Below are positions 18,621 through 26,697 of a stretch of 64,000 bases of DNA, one piece after another. How positions within the stretch are numbered: position 1 is the first letter of the stretch; each line of letters starts with the position of its first letter. The translations under genes and the position numbers were made by a program. The notes under the pieces were generated by a model. The model ran no database searches. It was not told the origin of the DNA and saw only the letters and a list, made by a program, of their open reading frames with translations. This DNA comes from Amycolatopsis sp. A133 (GTDB taxonomy: Bacteria > Actinomycetota > Actinomycetes > Mycobacteriales > Pseudonocardiaceae), in contig NZ_JAVHJU010000059.1 of NCBI RefSeq assembly GCF_031082405.1, positions 1-64,000 on the forward strand, read 5' to 3'.

Positions 18621-18662
18621 GTCACGGTGTCGGGATGGCCCGACGGGAAGATGAGGTGAGCG

Positions 18663-19376
18663 GTGATCGTCGACGCGGAAGGCCTCGACGCGGAACACGC
18701 GTACAAGCTGCTGATCGGCAGCATCCTGCCCAGGCCAATCGCCTGGGTGAGCACCCGCTCGGCCACCGGGGTGGACAACCTGGCGCCGGTGTCGTTCTTC
18801 ACAGCGGTGGGGCGCATTCCCCCGAAGGTGTCGCTCACCCTGCAGCCCCGGTCGGACGGGGTCACGCTCAAGGACACCTTTGTGAACATCCGCGACACCG
18901 GGGAGTTCGTGGTCAACATGACCACGCTGCCGCAGGCGGAGGCGGTGCACCGCTCGGCGTTCGAGTTCGACCCCGATGTGGACGAGTTCGAGGCGCTCGA
19001 CCTGGCCAAAGGCGAGTGCGAGGTGGTGAACGTGCCGCGCGTGGCGGCCGCGCCGGTGGCCCTGGAGTGCCGCCTGGACCGGATCTTCGCCGCCGAGCAC
19101 GGCAACGACCACGTCGTCTGGGGCCGGGTGGTCCGGTTCCACCTCCGTGACGGGCTCTACCTCGACCGCGGCCGCGTCGACACCGGCGCGCTGCCGGTCT
19201 TCGGGCGCCTGGCGGCCGAATACAACCTTGTCGACAACGTCTTCACCACGCCGGTCGAGCCCGATGTCCTGCAGGCACGAGAAGGCCGGCGGATGGTGCG
19301 ACTGGACGGCAAACCCGACGACTTCTCGCCGATCGACACCGCCGGGTGGTCCGCCTCCGGCTCGACCCGATCCTGA
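18663..19376 (+). CDS. flavin reductase-like FMN-binding split-barrel protein
   Basis: A 237-aa product from GTG 18663, preceded by GAGGTGAG. ILPRPIAWVSTRSATGVDNL, APVSFFTAVGRIPPKVSLTL and NIRDTGEFVVNM are hallmarks of the flavin-reductase-domain family, which binds FMN and either supplies reduced flavin to a monooxygenase or acts as a reductase itself. No monooxygenase gene follows. First gene of a four-gene operon (next starts 20 bp downstream), so it probably works in the same CoA/hydrolytic pathway. Confidence 0.85.
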   Translation: MIVDAEGLDAEHAYKLLIGSILPRPIAWVSTRSATGVDNLAPVSFFTAVGRIPPKVSLTLQPRSDGVTLKDTFVNIRDTGEFVVNMTTLPQAEAVHRSAFEFDPDVDEFEALDLAKGECEVVNVPRVAAAPVALECRLDRIFAAEHGNDHVVWGRVVRFHLRDGLYLDRGRVDTGALPVFGRLAAEYNLVDNVFTTPVEPDVLQAREGRRMVRLDGKPDDFSPIDTAGWSASGSTRS

Positions 19377-19395
19377 CCGGAAAGGCCACTCGACG

Positions 19396-20583
19396 ATGAG
19401 CAGCTCGACCGTTTCCCGTCCCGGTCCCGTGGTGCTGCACCACCACGGCGCCGGCGCCCGCGCCGTCGTGTTCGTGCACGGCTTCCTCGACGACGCCCTC
19501 ATCTGGGAGAACCTGATCGGCGCGCTGAGCGCCGAGGGGTTCGAGTTCGTCAGCCTCGACCTCGCCGGCTGCGGGCAACGAGCCGGTGCGGACGGCCCGT
19601 TCGACTACGAACGGTTCGCCGCGGACGTCACCGAGGTACTCGACCTGCTGGGCAAGCCGTGCGTGCTCGTCGGGCACAGCATGGGCGGCCCGGTGGCCGA
19701 GCTGGTGGCCGCCGCCCGGCCGGAGCAGTGCCTGGGCGTGGTGCTGGTGACCCCGATCCCGCTGGCGGGCGCCGGCCTGCCGGGCCCGGCGGTCGAGCCG
19801 TTCCGCGCGCTGGCCGAACAGGGCCCGGAGGCCAACCGGGCCGTCCGGCGGCAGCTGGCCCCGGCCTTTCCCGATCCGGAGCTGGACCGCATCTGCGTGG
19901 TCGACGAGGGCGTCCGCGCCGAGGTCGTCCGGGCCCTGGTCACCTGCTGGAACGACGGCCACGACCTGCCCGGGGAGCCCTTCGCGGGACCGGTCCTCGT
20001 GGTGCGCGGAGCCCGTGACGGATTCGTCACCGACGAGCTGGCCGCGGCCGCGGCGGCGCGGTACCCCCAGGCCCGCTCGGCTGTGCTCGGCAACGCCGGG
20101 CATTGGCCGCACGTGGAGGACCCGGGTGCCGTCGCCGCGCGGCTGGACAGCTTCCTGGCCACGCTGCAGCCGGTGCCCGCGGCGGGCTGGACCCAGGCGT
20201 TCGCCGACAAGTCCGCGGAATCCTTCGCCCAAGCCTTCGCCGAGGGCGTGGTGCTCGAGGCGAGCGTGCTGGCGCGACCGGTCCGGGGCCGCGACGCGGT
20301 CAAAAAGGTCATGGGCACCGCCAGCGGCATCTACGAGTCCCTGGAGTTCACCGAGCAGTCGCACGAGGACAACCGGTCCTACCTGGAATGGCGCGCGGTC
20401 GCCTTCGGCGGCACGGAGTTCGCCGGGGTGACCGTGCTGACCCGCGACGACGGCGGCGAGATCGTCCATGCCGCCATCCACCACCGGCCCCTCGGTGCCG
20501 CGCTGCGTTTCTCCCTGGAGTTGCGCGACCGCCTGACGGGCGAAATCCCCTCCGACCACTTCTACGACAGGACCACCCCATGA
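19396..20583 (+). CDS. alpha/beta hydrolase fused to SnoaL/NTF2-like domain
   Basis: A 395-aa protein from ATG 19396. Residues about 1-260 are an alpha/beta hydrolase (oxyanion FVHGFLDDALIW, nucleophile GHSMGG, acid VRGARDGFVTDE, His NAGHWPHVEDP). Residues about 265-395 (WTQAFADKSAESFAQAFAEG, VVLEASVLARPVRGRDAVKK, EWRAVAFGGTEFAGVTVLTR) look like a SnoaL/NTF2-like fold that binds small hydrophobic ligands. Two domains usually found as separate proteins are fused here. Its stop overlaps the next start (ATGA). Confidence 0.85.
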   Translation: MSSSTVSRPGPVVLHHHGAGARAVVFVHGFLDDALIWENLIGALSAEGFEFVSLDLAGCGQRAGADGPFDYERFAADVTEVLDLLGKPCVLVGHSMGGPVAELVAAARPEQCLGVVLVTPIPLAGAGLPGPAVEPFRALAEQGPEANRAVRRQLAPAFPDPELDRICVVDEGVRAEVVRALVTCWNDGHDLPGEPFAGPVLVVRGARDGFVTDELAAAAAARYPQARSAVLGNAGHWPHVEDPGAVAARLDSFLATLQPVPAAGWTQAFADKSAESFAQAFAEGVVLEASVLARPVRGRDAVKKVMGTASGIYESLEFTEQSHEDNRSYLEWRAVAFGGTEFAGVTVLTRDDGGEIVHAAIHHRPLGAALRFSLELRDRLTGEIPSDHFYDRTTP

Positions 20584-21476
20584 CACGCCGCGAAGACGTC
20601 GAATTCACCGCCGAGGGCGGCACCACCCTGCGCGGCTGGCTGTTCCTCCCCGATGGCGACGGGCCCTGGCCGGCCATCACGATGGCCCACGGCTACGCCG
20701 GCACCAAAGACCACGGCCTCGAACCGTTCGCGCGGCTGTTCGCCGAGCACGGCTTCGCCGTGCTGCTGCACGATCACCGCGGCTTCGGCGCCAGCGACGG
20801 CCAACCTCGCCAGGACGTCGACCCGTGGCAGCAGATCGCGGACTGGCGGCGCGCCGTCTCCTACCTGGAGGACCGGCTCGAAGTCGACGCGGCCCGGATC
20901 GGCCTGTGGGGGACCAGCTACGCCGGCGGGCACGCCCTCGTCCTCGGCGCGACCGACCGGCGGCTGCGCTGCGTCGTGGCGCAGGTACCGACGATCAGCG
21001 GCTACGAGCAGGGACTGCGCCGCGTGCCCCCGGACGCCCTGGCCGCGCTGGAGGAGGCGTTCGCCGAAGACGAACGGGCGCAGTACCGCGGCGAACCGCT
21101 GCGGTACCAGGCCATCGTCGGCAAGGACCCGGCCGTGCCCGCCTCCTACCGCGCGCCGGACGCCATCGACTTCTACCTCCAGCCGTTGCCGGAGGGGGTG
21201 TGGGAGAACAAGGTGACCGTCCGCTCGACCCGCGCGGCCCGGATGTACGAGCCGGGCCAGTGGATCTCCCGCGTGTCACCGACCCCGCTACTGCTCGTCG
21301 TGGCCGAGCGGGACGTGATCACCCTGACCGACCTGGAACTGGCCGCCTACGAACGTGCCCTGGAGCCGAAACGGCTCGAAATCATCCCCGGCGGCCACTT
21401 CGACCCCTACCTGACCGAGTTCGACCGCGCCGGCATCGCCGCCCTGCGGTGGTTCCAGGAACACCTCGCCCAGTGA
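20580..21476 (+). CDS. alpha/beta hydrolase (dienelactone/BAAT-like)
   Basis: A 298-aa hydrolase. ATG 20580 overlaps the preceding stop. Motifs: AITMAHGYAGTKDHGLEPFA oxyanion region, nucleophile GTSYAGG, acid in VVAERDVITLTD, His in IPGGHFDPYLTEF. The architecture (esterase extending a peptide-like beta core, nucleophile near residue 120) matches the family of the 44874 gene, which also sits beside an enoyl-CoA hydratase. A thioesterase or C-C-bond hydrolase role after CoA activation is plausible, not proven. Confidence 0.85.
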   Translation: MTRREDVEFTAEGGTTLRGWLFLPDGDGPWPAITMAHGYAGTKDHGLEPFARLFAEHGFAVLLHDHRGFGASDGQPRQDVDPWQQIADWRRAVSYLEDRLEVDAARIGLWGTSYAGGHALVLGATDRRLRCVVAQVPTISGYEQGLRRVPPDALAALEEAFAEDERAQYRGEPLRYQAIVGKDPAVPASYRAPDAIDFYLQPLPEGVWENKVTVRSTRAARMYEPGQWISRVSPTPLLLVVAERDVITLTDLELAAYERALEPKRLEIIPGGHFDPYLTEFDRAGIAALRWFQEHLAQ

Positions 21477-21487
21477 AGGACGCCACC

Positions 21488-22276
21488 GTGCCCCACCTGA
21501 CGTATTCCCTCGACGGCGGCCTGGCCACCGTCGTGCTGGACAACCCGCCGCAGAACCGGATCGGCCGGGACATGGTCGACCAGCTGTCGGCCGCCGTCGA
21601 CGCGATCGCGGCCAGCGACGCCCGGGCGGTGCTGCTGCGCGCCGAAGGACCGGACTTCAGCTTCGGCGGCGACATCGTGCCGTGGCCGGACTGGAACCGC
21701 CGCCAGCTGCGCTCGGCGTTCGAGCACTACCTGTTCACGTTCAACAGGTTCGAACAGCTTCCGCTCCCCGTCATCGCCGCTGTGCACGGCCTGTGCGCCG
21801 GCGGCGGGCTCGAACTGGCGGTGCGCGCCGACGTCATCTTCGCCGCCGAGTCCGCGCGGTTCGCCCACCCCGAACAGACCCTCGGCATCGTGACCCTGCT
21901 CGGCGGGGTCTACCGGGTGGCCGAGCGGGTCGGGCGCGCCCGGGCCGCCGAGTGGGCGTTGACCTCCGAGCAGATTCCCGCCCGGGTGCTGGCGGAAGCC
22001 GGTCTGGTCAACCACGTGGTGCCCGACGGTGAGCTGCGGAGCGAGGCCGAAGCGTTCGCTCGCAAGGTCGCCGGCGGCCCGACCCGGGCGCATGCCGCGC
22101 ACAAGGCGCTCCTGCGCACCTGGGCGGTCGGCGGGGTCGCCGCGGCCGACGACGTGATGTTCGACGTGGCCCTGCCGCTGTTCGACACCGGTGATGTCGA
22201 GGGGGCGCTGAAGTCCGCGGTGGACGCCTTCCACGCGGGGAAGCCGCGCCCGGTCTACGGGTTCCAGGGACGGTGA
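21488..22276 (+). CDS. enoyl-CoA hydratase/isomerase family protein
   Basis: A 262-aa crotonase-fold protein. GTG 21488 is chosen because AAGGA lies 8 bp upstream; GTG 21473 overlapping the previous stop is an alternative. Conserved segments: NPPQNRIGRDMVDQLSAAVD, EGPDFSFGGDI (acyl-CoA oxyanion strand), HGLCAGGGLELAVRADVIFA, HPEQTLGIVTLLGGVYRVAE. Acts on CoA thioesters in the cytoplasm. Last gene of the operon, followed within 4 bp by a strong hairpin terminator. Confidence 0.88.
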   Translation: MPHLTYSLDGGLATVVLDNPPQNRIGRDMVDQLSAAVDAIAASDARAVLLRAEGPDFSFGGDIVPWPDWNRRQLRSAFEHYLFTFNRFEQLPLPVIAAVHGLCAGGGLELAVRADVIFAAESARFAHPEQTLGIVTLLGGVYRVAERVGRARAAEWALTSEQIPARVLAEAGLVNHVVPDGELRSEAEAFARKVAGGPTRAHAAHKALLRTWAVGGVAAADDVMFDVALPLFDTGDVEGALKSAVDAFHAGKPRPVYGFQGR

Positions 22277-22279
22277 CGC

Positions 22280-22314
22280 GGAAGTGGGCAGGCCCACCGG
22301 GTCTGCCCACTTCC
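22280..22314 (+). terminator. 12-bp-stem hairpin terminator
   Basis: A perfect 12-bp stem, GGAAGTGGGCAG (22280-22291) with CTGCCCACTTCC (22303-22314) and an 11-nt loop, right after the enoyl-CoA hydratase stop. There is no long T-run, as is usual in high-GC genomes. It may also serve the minus-strand remnant that ends at 22323. Confidence 0.8.
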
Positions 22315-22322
22315 CCGTTCGG

Positions 22323-22492
22323 TCACCGCTCGATCGGCGCCCGCACCAGCGAGCCGTATTCGGTCCAGGAGCCGTCGTAGTTCTTCACCTCGGGCAGGCC
22401 GAGCAGTTCGTGCAGCGCGAACCAGCTGTGGCTCGACCGATCGCCGATCCGGCAGTAGGTGATGGTCCCCCAGTCCGGCGGCTTCGGCCAGC
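22323..22492 (-). pseudogene. sseA: 3' fragment of a thiosulfate/3-mercaptopyruvate sulfurtransferase gene
   Basis: The last 50 or so codons read TITYCRIGDRSSHSWFALHE, LLGLPEVKNYDGSWTEYGSL and VRAPIER, the C-terminal rhodanese domain with its active-site Cys loop (CRIGDRSS). The remaining 230 or so residues of a normal SseA are missing. Immediately upstream lies the 5' part of a different gene (recD2), so a deletion fused the two. Confidence 0.7.
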
Positions 22493-22843
22493 CCGCGCCG
22501 GGTGGGCCATCATCGGCCCGATGCCCTTGATCAGCCCGGAGCCGAGGTAGCGGCGGATGCCTTGGATGGTGGCGGGAAGGACGGTGGTATAGGAGGGCAC
22601 CTTGAACTGTTCGCCGTATTTGGGGTGACTGCCCCACCAGCCTTTCCGCCGCAGGCTCTCCCCGACTTGGGCGCCGGACAGGGAGCCGATGACGGTGAGC
22701 AGGTCGGGGCCGGAGCGTTCGGTGGCGCGCGGGCGACGGTGTAGCCGGTGTCTCGCTGGCGTAGGTGATCCGCTCCAGCACACCGTCAAGCTGCGCCAAC
22801 GTGGACGCATCGAAGGCGGAGTCGCAGCGGACACGAGGATCAT
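22493..22843 (-). pseudogene. recD2: 5' fragment of a RecD2-type helicase gene
   Basis: The frame reads DLLTVIGSLSGAQVGESLRR, KGWWGSHPKYGEQFKVPSYT, TVLPATIQGIRRYLGSGLIK, GIGPMMA: the N-terminal OB-like domain and helix-hairpin of RecD2/YrrC helicases. Just upstream another frame has LAQLDGVLERITYASE, the expected opening, so there is also a frameshift near 22760. No Walker A or helicase domain remains. Joined downstream to the sseA 3' end. Confidence 0.7.
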
Positions 22844-23047
22844 TGTGCCGCGCCTCGTCTGGCTGCGAACAGAGTCGCGGACTCACCTATTCATGCTGGC
22901 GGCGCCTGGAGAAGCTAGGCCCATCGCGGTGCTGCCTAGGGTCGGCCACCGGCAGGCGTTTGTACCTGGCCGGGGAAAAGGGAAAGCAGGGCGGCAGAGG
23001 GTTCCGGTTTTGCCGCCTCGAGTTCTTCTTACGGCCCGGTTTGTCGG

Positions 23048-24358
23048 TCAGTGGCGGTTGCCGTGCGGTGCCCAGATCCGGAACTGGCCGCTGTCGTAGA
23101 GCAGCCCGAGCTGGTAGAGCATGCCGTCGTAATAACGGGCCCGACCGGTCGGGATGGGCGTGTTCCAGAAATCACGGACGAAGGCGTTCTTGTCCGGATT
23201 GGTGGCCGAAATCGCGGATGTCGAGTTCATCGCCACGAGCCCTTCGGCGTGCGCGGGTTCGTAGGTGTTCTGGCCGGAGGTCAGCGGCGTGCCGTCGAGG
23301 TGGTACCGGCTGACGTACGTGGCGACACCCTGCCCCTGGAAGAAATGCTCCAGCGTGTCGGAGTACCGCGTCTCCCACGGCTTGACGCCGTACCAGGAAG
23401 CGTCGACGTTGGCGTTGGCGATGGCTCGCCACGCGTCTTCCTGGAAGTTGTGGTCGTAGGCGTTGTCGGTGACCGTCTCGGTCGGCCGCAGGTACGGTGT
23501 GCCGTCGAAGTTGGCGTAGTCCGGCGCCAGTCCCGTCGCCGGGTTCGCCGCGTTCTGCAACAGGTTTTCACCGGCGGTGTACGCCTTGTCCCACAGGTCG
23601 CTGTCCGCTGGGTCGGCCGCGGCGAACACCTTGTAGAAACCGGTCAGGCTGTACGACGGATCGGTGAAGCCGACCGCGCCCGGCGGCGAGAACGTCGGCA
23701 GGAACGACTTGCGGTCGAACATGTCGACGCCGCCGTGGTCGGACTCGTGCCACATCGCTTGCAGGATCTGCTTCGCCTGCTGCCCGTAGTCGTAGGTCCC
23801 GGTCCCGTCACCCCACCGGCCCGACGCGAAGTCGAGCGCCGCGGCGATCCACTGGTCGCCGTCGGGCGCCACGCCGGTGTCGATGATCTTCCCGGTGGTG
23901 TCGGTGTGCCAGGCGAAGTAGTACTGCTCGGGCCCGCTCTGGAGCTGCATCTTGGTCTTGGCGAAGTTCCACAACGCGTCGAACTCCTGCTTGTGGCCCA
24001 GCTGCACCGAGATCATCATGGCGTACCCCATGCCTTCGGTGCGCACGTCGTGGTTGCCGATGTCCTCGACGTAGGCCAGGTCCGGCGCGAGCTGGTAGTA
24101 CAGCGTCTGGCCGTCGTACCGGTCGGCGCCGGTGCCCGGATTGCCGTGGAAGAGCTGCTGCCAGGTGGCTTCGACCTTGGCGTCGACCTGTCTCTTCGTG
24201 TAGCCGGCGCGGGCGAAAGCGTCGGGATAGGGGCCGGCGTGCAGATTCCCCGGCGGATTGTGGGCGGGGGACGGTGCGGCGAATGCGGTCGCGGATACGG
24301 AGGACAACAAAGCGACGGCCGAGAGAATCACGGTGCTGAGTTTCGCTGTCTTGCGCAC
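23048..24358 (-). CDS. secreted glycoside hydrolase family 8 enzyme
   Basis: A 436-aa exported protein. Residues 1-28 are a signal peptide (MRKTAKLSTVILSAVALL, cleavage AFA-AP). The GH8 (alpha/alpha)6-barrel signature is clear: DVRTEGMGYAMMISVQLGHK with general acid Glu108, then YYFAWHTDTTGKIIDTGVAP, DGDQWIAAALDFASGRWG, VGFTDPSYSLTGFYKVFA and VTDNAYDHNFQEDAWRAIAN. The pattern is closest in my judgement to reducing-end xylose-releasing exo-oligoxylanases or related xylanases rather than chitosanases, but the substrate is inferred. No cellulose-binding module. Divergent from a ROK regulator. Confidence 0.88.
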   Translation of the reverse strand: MRKTAKLSTVILSAVALLSSVSATAFAAPSPAHNPPGNLHAGPYPDAFARAGYTKRQVDAKVEATWQQLFHGNPGTGADRYDGQTLYYQLAPDLAYVEDIGNHDVRTEGMGYAMMISVQLGHKQEFDALWNFAKTKMQLQSGPEQYYFAWHTDTTGKIIDTGVAPDGDQWIAAALDFASGRWGDGTGTYDYGQQAKQILQAMWHESDHGGVDMFDRKSFLPTFSPPGAVGFTDPSYSLTGFYKVFAAADPADSDLWDKAYTAGENLLQNAANPATGLAPDYANFDGTPYLRPTETVTDNAYDHNFQEDAWRAIANANVDASWYGVKPWETRYSDTLEHFFQGQGVATYVSRYHLDGTPLTSGQNTYEPAHAEGLVAMNSTSAISATNPDKNAFVRDFWNTPIPTGRARYYDGMLYQLGLLYDSGQFRIWAPHGNRH

Positions 24359-24507
24359 ACGACACCTCCTCGTGTCAGAGCGGGCACGGTGGCTGCGAGG
24401 CCGTCGTCAACGTAGGAGCCGGAGATAGCGACAGTCAATAGCCAACTCTGGCCAGAAAGAGAGGAGGTTATTTCAAATCCGGGGCTAACCTTGCTAACGT
24501 CACCGGA
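24359..24507. promoter_or_regulatory. GH8/ROK divergent promoter region
   Basis: A 149-bp gap holding both promoters. Direct repeats GCTAAC at 24484-24489 and 24493-24498 lie just before the ROK start. A GTTA...TAAC pair spans 24468-24489. The region is AT-richer than its surroundings. ROK repressors typically bind such sites near their own gene and the controlled glycosidase; the specific site is inference. Confidence 0.45.
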
Positions 24508-25662
24508 GTGGAATCGCGACAAATGCGCAATCGGCGCGCAGTTCTCTCCGCGGCACGATTCGGGCGCCCGGTCACGCGCCTCGAGATCGCGCGCACGACC
24601 GGGCTCTCGGCCGCCACCGTCTCCGGCCTCGTCGCCGACCTGATCGCCGACGGCGTCCTGGTCGAACTGGAGCGGCGCGTCCCCCCAGCGGGGGTGGCGG
24701 GCGGGCGCCCGGCCGCGGCGCTCGCGGTCAACCCGGCGCTGGGCGTGCTGATCGGCGTCCACCTCGCCCACGCCGGGATCCGGATCCTGCTCGCCGGCGT
24801 GGACGGCACTGTGCGCGCGGAACACACCCACGACATCGACGTCGACCATCGGCCGGCCGACACCCTCGAGTACGTCGCTTCCACAGCGCTCGACCTCGTC
24901 GCCGACCTCGGAATCCCGCACCGGGAACTGCTGGGCGTCGGCGTGGCGGTCTCGGCCCCGGTGCTGCTGCATTCGCAGACCCTCGGCTCACCGCCCATGC
25001 TGAACGATTGGGGGGAGGTCGACATCGCGACTCGGCTCCGGAAGCGGATGGGCCTGCCCGTGCACCTCGGCAACGACGCCGACCTCGGCGCGCTGGCCGA
25101 ATGGCGCCTCGGCGCGGCGGCGTCCGTGGACAACCTCGTTTACGTGATGCTGTCCGAGGGGGTCGGCGCCGGTCTCGTCCTGCAGGGCCGGCTCTACGAT
25201 GGTGACGCCGGTGCCGCGGGTGAGCTCGGGCACGTCACGGTGGTACCGGACGGGCAGATCTGCCGATGCGGCAGCCGAGGCTGCCTGGAGACGGTCGTCG
25301 GTGCCCGCGCACTCGCCACCACACTCGCCCACAGTCACGGTCCCGCCTGCGGCTTCATCGACCTGATCACCCTGGCGCACCGGGGAGACCCCGGCGTCCG
25401 ACGCCTGCTCGGCGACGCGGGCCGGGCCGTCGGCACCGCCCTGGCCCCGGTCTGCACCGTGCTCAACCCGAAACTGGTCGTCGTCGGCGGCACCCTCGCA
25501 CAGGCCGGCGAGCCCCTGCTGAGCGGCATCCGGGAAACGCTGGGGCGCGGCGTTTCACCGGTCACCAACCGGACGCCGGAGGTCCTCCCGGGTGCACTCG
25601 GCACCGGCGCCGAAGCGCTCGGCGCGGTGATCACGGCGAACCAGTTCGCCGACCTCAGCTGA
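24508..25662 (+). CDS. ROK-family transcriptional regulator
   Basis: A 384-aa protein from GTG 24508. The N-terminal winged helix is PVTRLEIARTTGLSAATVSG, then LVADLIADGVL. The ROK sugar-kinase-like body follows: VGVAVSAPVL, HLGNDADLGALAEWRLGAAA, EGVGAGLVLQGRLYDG, and the zinc signature GQICRCGSRGCLETVVG. It is an NagC/XylR-type sensor of a free sugar. Being divergent from GH8, it likely represses or induces it in response to xylose or a xylo-oligosaccharide; the ligand is inferred from the neighbour. Confidence 0.9.
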   Translation: MESRQMRNRRAVLSAARFGRPVTRLEIARTTGLSAATVSGLVADLIADGVLVELERRVPPAGVAGGRPAAALAVNPALGVLIGVHLAHAGIRILLAGVDGTVRAEHTHDIDVDHRPADTLEYVASTALDLVADLGIPHRELLGVGVAVSAPVLLHSQTLGSPPMLNDWGEVDIATRLRKRMGLPVHLGNDADLGALAEWRLGAAASVDNLVYVMLSEGVGAGLVLQGRLYDGDAGAAGELGHVTVVPDGQICRCGSRGCLETVVGARALATTLAHSHGPACGFIDLITLAHRGDPGVRRLLGDAGRAVGTALAPVCTVLNPKLVVVGGTLAQAGEPLLSGIRETLGRGVSPVTNRTPEVLPGALGTGAEALGAVITANQFADLS

Positions 25663-25674
25663 AGGCCGTCATGA

Positions 25675-26469
25675 CTACGGCTGGGGTCCTGGTGGGACCA
25701 GGGGAGGGGGGTGCCGGCCGAAGACGCGTCGCTGGATCTCGCGGCGGTAGTCCTCCAACGTGTTGTCGAGGTGCACGGCGGCGGCTTGGGCGGCGGCCTC
25801 CGGGTCGCCGTCCCGGATGGCTTCGTAGATCGCGGCGTGCTCTTCGACCGCCTCCGCGGCATGCCCGCCGACCGTGCCGTGGAGCCCGATGGTGCTGGAC
25901 TGGTGCTGCAGCCGACGGACTTCTCGGACGGCGGCCAGGAGGAACTGGTTGTGCGATGCGGCGGCGATCCCGAGGTGGAAGTCTTCGTCTCCGCGGTCGA
26001 ACAGCGCCGCTTCGCCGGTCAGGTGTCCCCGGCGGCAGGTCTCCGCGGCCGCTTCGATCGACCGGAGCTCGACCGGGGTGGCCCGGGTGGCGGCCAGCCT
26101 GCTGGCCGTCATCTCCTGGACCCGGCGGAACTCGAACAGCATGTACACGTGGTCCAGGTCGGTCGGCAGGAAGAAGCCCGACCAGCGGGCCGACCCGAGC
26201 ATCCCCTCGTCGTCGGCGACGTAGAGGCCCCGCCCCTTCTGCGCGCGCACCCGCCCGATGGCGGAGAGGATCTTGATCGCCTCGCGGACCACGGTCCGCG
26301 AGGCACCCAGCCGGGTGGCGAGTTCGTTCTCCGTCGGCATCCGGTCACCGGCCTGCAGCCGGAACTCGGCGATGAGCCGGAGGATCTGCTCGGCGACGCG
26401 TTCGTACCCGGGGCGGTAGGCGGCCTCCGGGGGCGGCCCGGGCTCGCCTGCTGCGCGCGACTCGTCCAC
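25675..26469 (-). CDS. GntR-family (FadR/FCD) transcriptional regulator
   Basis: A 264-aa repressor. The winged helix is GYERVAEQILRLIAEFRLQA, GDRMPTENELATRLGASRTV, VREAIKILSAIG. The C-terminal FCD ligand-binding bundle carries FDRGDEDFHLGIAAASHNQF and VEEHAAIYEAIRDGDPEAAA (metal-binding Asp/His pattern). FCD regulators usually sense carboxylated sugar intermediates. It is divergent from the ABC-transporter operon at 26698, whose promoter contains two ATGTGTATGAC sites. Confidence 0.9.
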   Translation of the reverse strand: MDESRAAGEPGPPPEAAYRPGYERVAEQILRLIAEFRLQAGDRMPTENELATRLGASRTVVREAIKILSAIGRVRAQKGRGLYVADDEGMLGSARWSGFFLPTDLDHVYMLFEFRRVQEMTASRLAATRATPVELRSIEAAAETCRRGHLTGEAALFDRGDEDFHLGIAAASHNQFLLAAVREVRRLQHQSSTIGLHGTVGGHAAEAVEEHAAIYEAIRDGDPEAAAQAAAVHLDNTLEDYRREIQRRVFGRHPPPLVPPGPQP

Positions 26470-26532
26470 CCAGTCGTCTCCTTCATCGGCGGCTCAGTGC
26501 CATGAACCCTACATCTGCCTGACCCCGGAAAG

Positions 26533-26547
26533 ATGTGTATGACTTAT
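26533..26547. promoter_or_regulatory. probable GntR operator, half-conserved copy
   Basis: ATGTGTATGACTTAT shares the first 11 bases with the perfect dyad at 26621-26635. It lies about 65 bp from the GntR start, so it probably serves autoregulation. Confidence 0.5.
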
Positions 26548-26620
26548 TTTCTGGGGTTTGGGTCTTGACGAAGCCACTTCTACCAGCTGTGATAGGTCGC
26601 TGTAGAGACCGCCCGCAGCA

Positions 26621-26635
26621 ATGTGTATGACACAT
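26621..26635. promoter_or_regulatory. probable GntR operator, perfect dyad
   Basis: ATGTGT-ATG-ACACAT is a perfect 15-bp dyad upstream of the sugar-binding protein start (26698). FCD-type GntR repressors bind dyads with a GTNNNNAC-like core. A TTGACG (26565) and TGATAG (26590) pair lies between the two operator copies and could be the promoter. Confidence 0.65.
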
Positions 26636-26697
26636 ATGACGTGTTCGCTACCTCGTCAGGTGTGACCTGCGGGTCCCACGATGAAGTGGAGTGCTTC

